Position numbers and translations under genes: made by a program
Shown: positions 1 to 11,422 of the stretch, in pieces
Layout of the letters: every line of letters starts with the position of its first letter
Numbering within the stretch: position 1 is the first letter of the stretch
Notes under the pieces: model-generated
Told to the model about the DNA's origin: nothing
Database searches by the model: none
What the model saw: the letters and a program-made list of their open reading frames with translations, nothing else
NCBI GenBank assembly: GCA_019448385.1
Contig: JAGTXO010000008.1
Location: forward strand, 1 to 64,000
Reading direction: 5' to 3'
Length of the DNA stretch: 64,000 bases
From: Diacronema lutheri
Taxonomy: Eukaryota; Haptophyta; Pavlovophyceae; Pavlovales; Pavlovaceae

Positions 1-325
1 TTCGGCCGTTGGCAGCACGGTCGCCTCAAGCATCGCCACATCAAAGTCGCACACAAGCGTTGGTTGCACTGCGCGTCACACTCGCCATCGCCGAGCCAGG
101 TCGCCAGGCAGCCCGGCGCACACTCGCAGTCCCTTCCCGTCCCACATGCACGCGCGCGTGACGCATGCCATATCGCAGCGACCGTCGTTGATCATCGCGC
201 GCGTGCACTCAGGCTGCACAAGTCGTCGCCGTTGCCGAGCCCGTGCGCCACTCGTTGCATGCCGAGTGCCATTGCAACTGCGAGCCTCACCCCCATCCAC
301 GTCCGTCTGTCTCCCATTCTTGATC
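1..325. other. Flank downstream of the Fanzor gene; window edge
   Basis: No convincing gene is seen here. The stretch lies immediately 3' of the stop codon of the giant Fanzor gene on the minus strand. In characterised TnpB and Fanzor systems the guide RNA comes from the 3' end of the nuclease gene and its downstream flank up to the element end, so this is where a guide RNA scaffold and terminus would be expected. The window ends before any terminus can be recognised. Confidence 0.4.
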
Positions 326-3300
326 TCACTTTTCCCTCTCTCTCAGAAATTGACGGAGCGCTGATGCGTATAGATGGTCAAGCCAAATCCGATCAGGGCA
401 CGATCGCGCCCCGAGTGCAGCGCGGGCCGTTCGGAAGGACGTCCTTGTGAGGGAGCTCTTCGCGTTTGGCGAGCGGGGGAGCACGACGCGCAGCGTTGCT
501 GCGGCGGCGTGCGGGCGGCGAGCAGCGGTCGGGCTGCTCGCGACGAGGCCGGAGCAGACGGCGCCGTGGCCGCCGGCGCAGGTGACGCGCGCCCGACGAG
601 CCGTAGCGAGCGTCCGTGATCCGCACGGCGGTTGGAGCGGGCCGGCTGGTGCGGCGCGCCTCGGCCACGGGTGGCGGCGTGCACGGTCGTGCCGCGCGCG
701 GCACGCGTCGCCAGCCGCGCGCGACCTGTGCAGAGCCCGCAAAGCGTCGACCGCTGCGCGGCTCGGCCGTGCGTCAACGCCGGCCGCGCTTCGGGCCCGC
801 GCGCGCTGCCGCCGCCGGCACTGGCGCTGGCAGCTCCGCGGGCGGGGGTGCGGGCGCGAGAGCCGCCGCCGCCACCGCCGCCGCGCCCGCCGCCGTCGTC
901 GCCACCAGCCGTCGCCGCCGCCGCCTCCCCCGCCGTCATCGTCGTCGTCGCCGCCGCCGCCTCCGTCGCCGTCGCCGTCGCCGTCGCCCTCGCCGCCGCC
1001 GCCGTCGCCGCTGCCATCGTCGTCGTCGTCGTCGTCGCCCTCGTCGTCGCCCTCGTCGTCGCCGTCGCACTCGTCGTCGCAGTCGTCGCCCTCGCCGTGC
1101 ACCATGCGCTCCTCACGCTCCCACACCTCGCCGCGCGCCCACCAGGCGAGCACGAGGGCAAAGCGCTCAGGCGTCGACGTGGTGTCGCGCCCGGCCGCGT
1201 GCGCCGCCATGTCGTGCACGTCGTAGAAGATGTTGCGCGCGGCGTTGTAGTCGCGGTGCACGGGCTTCTTGCCGCCGTTGCACGCCGGGCAGATGACGAG
1301 CGCGTGCACCGTGCGCGTGCCGCCCTTTGCCACGGGCAGGCGCGGGTTCTGCGCGAGCTCCGCGCCGCAGCGCTGCAGCCTGCCGCCCTTGGCGAGCCGC
1401 GGCATCGAGCAGTGCATCGACGTGTACGGCTCGGGCACGAAGACGGCCGCGACGCCGCGCCGCCGCAACTCGCGCAGCAGCCCCACCTGGAAGGCGGGCG
1501 GCGCGCCCTTGGGCTGCGCGCCCTTGTGGTCGCGCAGCCACTTGCCCACGCACACGAGCAGCCGGTCGCGCGTCACGCCGTCGACACAGTGCGCCGCGAT
1601 GAGCGCCTCGGCGACGCGCGCCGCGTTGGACCGCCCGCCGCTGTCGCGCCGCCAGCGCTCCTTCCGGCGCGCCGGCGCGTCGTACACGTGCTCGGCGGCG
1701 CGCTCGCGCACCCGCGCGCTCTCGCGGTGGAAGGCGTGGAACTCGCCCTCGCCGAGCACCTTGGCGCTGTGCGCCTCGCCAAGCCGCGCCTCGTCCGCCT
1801 CCACGCTGAACTCCTCGCCGCGCCCGTCCTTGCGCACGCGCCGCCGCGCCGCGTTGGTCTTGGCCGTCTCGCGCGCAAAGCCCGCGGCGCGCGCGCGCGC
1901 GCGCTGCGTGAACTGCCGCCAGACGGCCGCCCGCCCGACGTGCGCAGAGTAGGTGGTGATGTTGCCCATGGTCGGGTCGGCCGCGACGACGACCGCCGCC
2001 TCGACGTCGATCGCCCGCCGCAGCTCGGAGCCGAGCGCGACGGCGATGCGCCCGTCCGGCCGGCGCCAGCGGTGCAGGACGCCCGAGCCGCCGGCCGGCG
2101 CCTGCGCCTTCGGCACGAGGACGGTCCCGACGGCGTGCACGGCGACGCCATCTGTCACCACCGACTTGACGGGCTGCCGGCCCGGGAGCGGCACGCGCGG
2201 CAGCGGCGCGAGGCCAACCCACGAGCGCCGCGCGTGCCACGGCAGATCGGCCGGCGGCCGCTCGCGCCCGGCGTAGTCGAAGACGCGGTTGGAGATGTCG
2301 AAGCGCGTCGCAAAGACCGCGTACCTGACGCGCACGTCCGACATCGGCGGGGTGTTGCCGTTTGTGCCTGTCCACTTGATCGGCTCGCCATCGTGGTCGC
2401 GCAGGTCCAGCGCCTTGAGCCGCGCGCGCAGCTCCTTGCGCTCGTCATCCGAAAGCGTCACCCAGATGGCGCTCGCGGCGAGGCGCACGTTGCGCGGCAC
2501 CTGCGCGCAGCGCGCGGCGCGCGAGCGCGCGGGCGCGTGACCAACCTGGCCGCGGGGCGGCGCGCACGGCGGCGGCGCGCGCGCTTGGGCGCTCGGCGGC
2601 GGCAGCGGCAGCCACGCCTCGCGCGCACATTGTGCGTGCGCAGCGGCGCCACATTGTACCGCGGCGGCCGTCCGGTCAGCTGCGTGTGGATGTGCGCGAG
2701 CCGGCAGAGCAGCGCCTGCCCCTCGGCCACGTGCTGCAGGGTGCGGATCTGCACGAGGAAGTAGCGCGTCGTGTGCCGGTCGTAGTTCCACCTTTTCGTG
2801 GGCGTGCACTTGTAGTCGATCTTGTGGAGGACCATGTCGGGCAGGTGGCGGTCGAGCGCGGCGGGGCAGCCGACGCGCGCGCCCTCCACGTCGCCGCGCA
2901 GCAGCCGCTCGCACAGCTCGCGCACGCGCGCGTTTCGCTGCATCTCGGGCAGCGCGACGAGCGCCTCGTCGCGCTCGACTGCCGCGCGGACGACGTCGCG
3001 GAGCAGCCCGTTCACGACGCGCGATGGATGCATCAGGCACGCGGTGGACACCTGCGTCGCCTCCGCCTCGAGGATCTCCGTGAGGCCCACCGCGCAGACG
3101 GGCTGGACGCCCTCGGCCATCTCGCCGACGGCGCGCGCCGTCGCCGCCTTGGTCTGCGCGGCGGCTTGCTCGGCGGGCTTGCCTCGGGGCGCTGCACCGT
3201 ACGTGCTCTCGTCCTTGTGCCAGCCGATGGCCGAGAAGATCGCACGGACGGTTCCCTTGTCCATCGTGGTCGACGTGTGCACGCTGGTCGACGGGCCGCC

Positions 3301-6300
3301 CGACGCCGCGCCGACGGCCTGCGCGCTCGCCACCGCAGCCTCGTCGCGCACCACCTTGTTGATGACGCGGTACGCCTGTGTCGTGAGCCTGTGCACGGCC
3401 GCCGCGATGCGCCGCAGCTCCTTCCGCGCACCGGGCTGCGCCGTCACCGCCTGCGGCCCCGCGTTGAGCGTCGAGCGCTTGACCACGAAGCCCGGGAGCA
3501 CGCTGACGCGCGTGCGCGCCGTCGCGCCGCCGGCGGCGCGCGCGCTCGGCGCAGCGGGCTCGTCCACGCGCGCGCGCTCGACGCCGCGCGCGCGGGGAAC
3601 GCTCGGCGCGCGCGCGCCCGCGGCGTCGCGCGCGCTCGCGGCGGCACCCGCCGCGGCGCGCTTGCCCGCGGCGCCCGACTCGCCGTGCGCGCGAAGCGGC
3701 GCCGACGCCAATGCCGACGCCGCGCCCGCGCCGCCGCTGCCGCTGCCCGATACGCCCGCGCGCCGCTTCTGCTCGTCGCGCGTCTTGCGGAACTGGGCGA
3801 CGAGGTCGCTGCTCACGTTGGCCTCAGGCTCCCACGTGTCGGCGCTCTCGTCGTAGCCCCGCCACCTGATCCGGAACTGGAACGTCACCTTCTTGCCCGC
3901 CTTGCGGCGCTCGTCGACGACCGCCTCGACCTCGTACGTGCGCGCCTCCTCGTCGACGCTCGCGCCCGCCGCGCTCGCGCCCGTGTCCGGCCACCCAGCG
4001 ACCGTGCCGCCCAGCCTCTCGGCGGCCGCGCGCAGCTGCCGCTCGCGCTGGGCGGCCGCGGCGCCTCGCGCGACCAGCGCGGGCAGCATGCCCGCGCCGC
4101 CCGCGAGGCCGTGCGCGCCGACGCTGGCGGTCATCAGCGCGTCGAGGCACGCGAACGTTGCGAGCGCACGCGCGCCATCGTCGCCGCCGCGCGGCTGCGA
4201 GCGCACGACGGGCGATGGCCGCGGCTCCCCCTCGGCCGCGAGCAGCGGCCAGATCGCACTGGCCAGCGCGACGGCATGCGCGCCGACCGCGACGGCCACG
4301 TCCGCGTCGAGCGGCGCAAAGTCGTAGCGCACGAGCGCGGCCGGGCGCGAGTCGTCCGTCGGCCGGTCGGCGACGAGCAGCCCGACCGGGCGCGGCGGCT
4401 CGCCGGACGGCGCGGCGACGGGCACGCAGAGGAGCACGACGAGCAGGCGCGGCGTGCCGCCGAGCAGCGCGCGCGCGGCATCCGCCCCGTCGGCTCCGCC
4501 GCGCGCGGCCGCGGCGAGCAGCTCGGCCGCGCGCGTCGGGCCCAGCGCCGTGCGCGCGTCCTTGCGCGCGCGTGCGCGGGCCGTGTACGCGGCGCAGGCG
4601 TCGTCGAGCACCGCCGCGCTGGGCGCGGTGCCAGTCGTCGCCCACGCGCGCAGCGCGTCGCGCACCCGCGTGACGATCGCCTGGTCGACCGCCGCCTCGC
4701 CGGCAGCGTGCGCCGGCGCGCACGCCGGCGGTGCGGCGGCAGGCGCGAGCGCGGGCGCGCCGTCGGCGCCGTCAACGCCGACGGCGCCGTCGGCGCGCCG
4801 CCACGCGAGCTTCGCCTCGATCTGCTGCCGGACGGCGTGGCAGTGCCGGTCGATGCCGCGCGCGTCGTCGAGCGCGGCCAGCGCGTCCTCAGCGGCGGGA
4901 CGGCCGCTCGCGTCCGCGACGGCCTGCAGGCAGAGCAGCGCGGCCGCACGCGCGTTGCACGCGCTCTGCGGCTCGGGCGCGAGCGCGAGCTCGAGCTCGA
5001 GCGGCGACGCGCCTCGCGCCGCGGCGATCGCGTCCATCAGCACGTCCAACCGCTGCACCAGCGCCCTGTGCGCGTCGCGCGGCGCGCCCGTCGACGGCGC
5101 GCGCGAGCGCGTCGCCACGAGCCCGAGCGCGCGCGCCGGCGCGCCCGCCGGCGTGTGCAGCACGAGCAGCGCCGCGCCCGCCAAGCTCGCGTTGCGCGTG
5201 ACGAGCGCGAAGATGCGCGTCGCCTCGTGCGCGCCCACCGACGCCCAGATCGCAGCGCGATCGGCGTCCGTCTGCGCGTCGCACAGGTCGCGCACGTCGT
5301 CCGGCGCGAGCAGCGCGCCGCCGCCGGCGGAGCGCGCGACGATCGCCCGCGCCTCCGCCACGAAGACGGCCTGCGGCAGGTCGGCGTGGCGCGCGTCGAC
5401 GATGGCGCGCGTCGCGTGCACGCCGAGCTCCACGCCGCGGTAGAAGGCGCGCGCGTTGGCCGCGCGCGCGTGCGCCGGCCGTCCGTCCGCGTTGCGCCTC
5501 GCGCGCGCCTGCTTGCTCGTGCGCGCGAGGCCGTCGCGTGGCGGTGGCGGCAGCGTGGCGAGGAAGCGCGCGGCGGGCGGCGGCGCGCGCACGCCGCGCT
5601 GCCGCCGTGCGATGGCCGCGAGCCGCCGGCCCGCCGCGCTGCCGCCCGCGCCGACGTGCTGCCAGCGGTTGAGCGCCGCCGGTGGCGGCGGCGGCGGCGG
5701 CGCGGCGGCGGGCGGCGGCGCGACGGCGGGCGGCGGCGCGGCGGCGGGCGGCGGCGCGGCGGTGGGCGGCGGCGCGGCGGCGGGCGGCGGCGCGGCGGCG
5801 GGCGGCAGCGGCGGCGGCGCGGCGGCGACGGCAGCACCAGTCGGCTTGTCCGCCCACGCACCCGAGACTCTGTCCCAGACCTTGCCCCATGGCGCGCGCC
5901 CACGCGGCCGCGCGAACTGCCCCGGCTCGAGCGCCTGGCCGCGCTTGGCGGCGGCGGCGGCGGCAGGGGGCGGGCGGCCGGCGCGCCAGTCGAAGACAGG
6001 TGCAACCGTGGCGGCAGGCGCCGAGTGCCGCGCGTCGGTCACAGAGCGCGTGGTGCGCGCGGCGACCGTGGCACGCCTGGCGGGCGGGCGGTGAGCAGCG
6101 CCCGCCGGCGCGCCGGCGGGCGCGGCCGCCTCGAGCCCGGCGGAGGCGCCGCGCTTGCGCTTGCGCGTGCCGCCGCGCGTGCGCCTGCGCGCGCGCCCGC
6201 CGCGCGCCCGTTCGGCCTGCGCGTCGCCAGCCGCGTCGCCGGCCGCGTCGCCGCGCCGCACGTAGACGACCGCGAACGCCTCCTCGCCGGTCCCGTCGAC

Positions 6301-9300
6301 GCCGCCGCGCGCGCGGCGCAGGACCGACCGCCACTGCAGCCGCCGCGCGCGGCCGGGCTCGCACGCAAACCAGCGCCCACCGCGCCTGACGACGGCCACA
6401 AAGTCGTCGTCGCGCCGCCCGCGCCGGCGCGTGCGCAGCAGCACGCACTGCACGTCGAGCCAGCCCTCGTGCCAGTCGGCCGTGCTGGGGGCGACGCGAA
6501 TCGACTGCGGGAGCTCGACGCCAAAGCCGGCGAGGCGCACGATGTGCGCGACGATGACGCTCGAAATGGCGGGGGCGCTCGACGGGTCGCCCGCTGCAGC
6601 GAGCACCGCCCCGCCCCAGTGCTCACGCGTGACGCAATCCGCGTCCTCGACGTGCACGTGCGCCACGCTCGCGCCGAGCTGGTGCAGCAACGCGCAGATG
6701 TCGGCGTCGACCGTCCTCTCCTCCTCGGCCGCCTCGGCCGTGCCGCGGGCGGCGGCGTCGCCTGTCGGCTGCCCGAGGTACGCGATCGCCCGCTCGACGG
6801 CCGCGCGCTCCGCACGCGCTGCGCTGTCGATCGCCGCATTGCCGACGGGCGCGCGCAGCGCCGCGATCGCGTCTTGCAACGCCGTCGCGTCGCCCGTCGC
6901 CGCCGCCGCCGTCACCGCCGCCGCGCTCGCGGTGCCGTGCGCGACGGCGTGCAGCGCGGCGGCGCGCGCGGCGGGGATGCGCCCGTCCAGCGCGAGCACG
7001 AGCGGCGGCCCGGCCGGCGTCTGCTGCCGCCGGTGCCGCCGGCTCGCAGCCGGGTGGTCGGCGCGCGCGCGCTCGAGCCGCGCGCGCCGCTCGACGACGC
7101 GCGCCCAGAAGGCCTGCACCCTCGGCTGCGCGAATGCAAGCCAGCCGGCGCCGCGCGTCACGACGTGCACGACGATCCGGTCCTCGTGCCTGAGGTACTG
7201 CACGTAGAGCGCTTTGCTCACGCCGAGGACGTGCATACCGAGCTGCAGCTGATCGCGGTGCGGCTGCGGCGGCCCGTCCTCGTGCGCCGTGGCGCCCGCC
7301 TTGGTGAGCGTCTTCACCTCGACGAGGACCTGCTCGTTGTTTTCGGGGAGGATGGCGAGCCCGTCCGGCGAGAAGGCGAACGGCGCGCTCTTGTCGTGCG
7401 GGTCCGCACGCACCATCGGCAGGTTGCACACGACGGTGATGCCGTACGCGGCCGCCAGCTTGCGCAGCGCGACGGCCTCGCCGAGGATGCCCGCGGTCGT
7501 CGCCTTGGTCCGCACCTCGCGCCGCCGCCGGTGCACGTACTCGTCGGTGAGCGTCTCGTGCGCGACGCCGGCGTTGTCGTTCACGACGTCGCCAACCTTG
7601 CTGCCCGTGACCTCCTCCCATCGCTCGTCGTGCCAGCGCGGGCTGCGCTGCGCGGGCGCGCCCGCGCCGACGGCGTCGAGCACGCGGCGCAGCGCTGTGC
7701 CGTCGGGCGCAGCAGGCACGCGCGCGCGGTCCTGGGCCTCGCGAGCGTCGAGGACGCGGCCCGTAGTGGAATCTTGGGGTAGGTCGAGCTTGCTCGCCTC
7801 GCCGTAGCGGCTCTCCAGCTGGCGCGGTGCGTCGGCAGGGCCGCCGTCCGTGCGCGCACCCGACGCGCCCGCCAGTGCACGCGGCGCAGCGTCCGAGGCG
7901 CCCGCCGCGCCCGCGCCGCCGCCAATCGCGCCAGCGCACGCGCGCGCCGCGACCTGCGGACGGCCAGCCGCAGGGACCTCGTCCGCTCGGCCGGCCGCTG
8001 CGTCGGCCGTCCGCTTGGCCACCTCGCGCACGTCTCCGAGCGCGAGCGTGGCTGGCGCCGTCCAGCTCCCGTTGCGTTTGTTCCAACATTTGAGCAGCCC
8101 GCCAAGGAAGGGCGTGCCCGTCGGGCGGTCCTCGGGCACCTCCGCCAGGATCGCGTCGACGCGCAGCGCGGCCGCCACATCGCAGAACGCGCGCGCGGCG
8201 CGCGCCATCCGCTCGGCGCGCGCGCCGCCGTCGTCCGCCGCGCGGCGGATGGCGTGGCTCACGTGCGCGACGCGGAGCGAGACGACGGCGTGCGCCGGCG
8301 CGTCGGCGCCCGTGCCGAGCGTGTGCCGCCGGATGGCCAGCTGCCCATCGCCCATGCGCGGCGGCAGCGACGCGCACGCCGCGACGGTCGTCGTGCCGGC
8401 CGCGCTGTCGCACAGCCAGCTCGCCTCGCCGCCGCCCGCAAACTCAAAGGTCGCGAAGCCCTCGCGGCCGAAAAGCGCGACGAAGTGGTCGAGCACCGCC
8501 TTGTTGATCGCGCGCGCCGCCGGCCGCGTCGATGCGCCGCGGGCAGCGCCACCCGCCGCGCCGCGCGCATCGCTGCACGTCGCAGGGCAGGTGCAGCCGG
8601 ACGCGCGCACGCCGTCCGACCGCGTCCGCGGCAGCTCGAGCTCGCGCACCTTGGGGCAGAACCAGAGCGGGTTGGACGCCTCGAGGCACAGCACGACGAG
8701 CCGCCCGTCCGTGCCGGCCAGCGCGCGCGCGTCGCGCAGCAGCTCGACGGCGAGCTCGGACGTCGCCGCGTGCACCGCCGGCTCGCCCGTCGCGCGGTCG
8801 GGCGGGAAGAGGCCACCGCCGACGAGCGGGCTGGGGCAGCGGCCGAGCATCACGAGCAGCGGCGGCGGCGGCGTCTGCGGCGCCTGCTGCCCGACCGCAG
8901 CCGCCGTCAGCCCGGCCAGGTCGGAGCTCGTGCGGAGGGCCTTGAGCGCGACGCGCGAGCCGGTGCCCGCCTGCTCGGAAAACGTGGCGAGCATGGCGCA
9001 CGTGCTCGCCCTCGCGCCGCACTGCCAGCTGACGCGCGCGAGGAGGCCTTCCAGCGTGTCGTTTTCGCGCGGCCGCGTGACCGCGTCGAGCGCCGCCGGG
9101 CCGAGCTGGAGGCTGCCGGGCGTGACGCACAGCACCGCCTCGTGGTAGGCGCGCAGCAGCTCCCTCGGCAGCTGCTCGGCGGGCGTCGCCGCCTGCCCGC
9201 CCACCCACCGTGCACCGTGGCCGCCGTCGCCCGCGCCCGCGAGCCGGACCGCCGGCCCGCCCGTGATCGCCGAGGTCGGTGGCGTGCCGAGCGCGTCGAC

Positions 9301-11349
9301 GAGCGCGCGCACGGGCGCGACACGCCTGCGCGCAGCGTCCGCGCCGACGGCGAGCGCGGCGATCTGAGCGCCCTCCCATGCGCGCTCCCTCGCGTCGTCC
9401 CGCGCGGCCGCCGGCGCGGCGCCCGGCCGCGCGCCGGGCGGCACCGCGCACGCCGCCGCGACGACCTCCGCGCGCGCGCCGGCGGCGTCGGGCGCGTGCA
9501 GCTGCGCGAGCGCGCCAAAGAGCGCGGCGGCCGAGCGGTAGCGGCCGTGCGCCGCGACGAGCGCGTAGAGCACGCGCAGCGCGGCCACGCCCGCCTGGTC
9601 GGGCGCGTCGCCAGCGATTTGCTCGACCTCCCACGTGCGCGTGGGCGGCGGGCTGCCGTCGGCCGGGTCCGGACGCAGCGCCCACGCGCGCTCGACGATC
9701 GCGTTGAACACGCCGCGCGCGGCGCCCTCGTCAAACTCGGCGGCGCCCGCCGCGTGCGCGCACCACCCGTGCACGCGCGACGTGGGCGCGTCCACGGCGC
9801 GCTGCACGACGAGCACCGCCGGCCGGTCGACGCAGCCGAGGCTCACCGCCGCGTGCTTGCCCTCGAGCAGCGCCGCCGCCGCAGCCTCGACCAAGGCGTC
9901 ATCAGGCGCGTCGCCGACGACGACGGCACAGCCGTCGCCGTACTCGGCCTGCATCGCGGCGACGCACGACGCGACAAAGTCGCCGCCCGCGGCCGCCGCG
10001 TGTCGCGCCGCCAGCATCCGGCGCGCGATGGCAAGCCAGACGTACTCGGCCGGCGCGCGCGCGGCGCGCGCGCGAGGCGCGCCGGCCGCGCCGCGTGCGC
10101 CCGCGCGTGCGCCTCCAGCGGCCGCAACGGCCGAGGCGGCTGGAGCGGCGGTGAGCGTGCGCCGCGCGCGCTTCGCCGGCCGCGTGATGGGCGATGCACC
10201 CGCCATCGCACCGCCCGCAGCAGCCGGTGCGGCCGCCACAGCGCCCGCCGCAACGCCACTCGTCACGACGCCCGTGGCGGGCGGCGCGGCGGCGGACGTG
10301 GCCGCCTCGACGGGCGTCGCGCAACTACCGCCAGCGGTCGCGGACGCGCCCGGCGACGCGTCGGCGAGGAGGTGGCGCAGCACGCCGCGCGCGAGCGCGA
10401 CTGGCACGGCGAGCGTCAGCGCGCGCAGGCGGTCGGAAGGCGAGGCGTCGCGCTCGGCGTCGGCGGACGTGGCGGCAGCAGGCGGGGCGGCGGGCGGCAC
10501 GGCGGCGGGCTGGGCGGCCGCCGGCGCAACCTCGTCGGCCTTGGCCAGCCAGACGAGCCCGGCGACTGCGAGCACGACGCTGTACGCGCCGACATCGTCA
10601 CCCGCAACGCGCGCCAGCCGGGCGTGGGCGTCGGCCTCGGACACGGCGACGTGGAAGAGCACGTCGTCGCGGGCAGCTTGCTCGGCAAACTGACGCAGCT
10701 GCTTGGCCATCGTCACGCCGGCGACGCACGCCTCGCCCGCCTCTGCCTCGACCTGCTCGTCCTGGCCGATGGCGGACGCGCCGGCCTCGGCGCCAGCGTC
10801 GAGTGTCCGGCGGCGCTCGAGGGCGAAGCCACGCACACAGACGCGCTGGAGGCCGCCGAGCGCGCCCGCCTTCTCGTGCAGCGCGCACGACAGCTCGACC
10901 ACCGAGTCCACGCGCCTCGCGGCGGCGCCCCCCCGCTCGCCGCGCGTGGCCGCGCGCACGACGAACACCGTGAATTGCGCGCGCTTCGCCGCGCGCGCCG
11001 ACGCGCACGCGTGCTTCAGGAGCCGGCAAAGCGCGGGCCTTTGCGCCGCTGCGCCCCGCGTGCACAGCAGCAGTTGGCCGCGCTCGTCGCCCAGCTCCTG
11101 CTCGACGGCGGCCTCGAGCGCGTCGTCCGTCAAATCGCCGTGCTCCGTCGAGGCGAGCGCGCGCGCAGCCGCGAGCGCCAGCTCGCCTGCGCCCGCGCGC
11201 CGCCGGCGGCGCGCACCGGCGGGCGCGTGCGGCGCCGACGCGTGTGACGACGCCGCCGCGTCCGCGCGCGCACACGCGGCGCGCAACGCCTCACGCGCCG
11301 AGGCGGCCGCGCGCGCCCTGGGCGCGAGCTTCAAGAACGTGCGCGCGGC

Positions 11350-11422
<73 letters not shown>

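Noticed and set aside
1600-2300. Separate minus-strand ORFs inside the Fanzor exon with long Arg/Ala translations
   Set aside because: Out-of-frame shadows; only one frame carries the RuvC and zinc motifs.
1190-3490. Bacterial contamination carrying TnpB
   Set aside because: The module is interrupted by a spliceosomal-type intron, fused to a chromodomain and linked to eukaryotic genes on the same sequence.
2632-7782. A 1,716-codon open frame on the plus strand, and others like it across 0-19 kb
   Set aside because: They are antisense shadows of the giant minus-strand gene. Their translations are Arg/Ala-rich without domains, as expected from the high third-position GC of the true frame.
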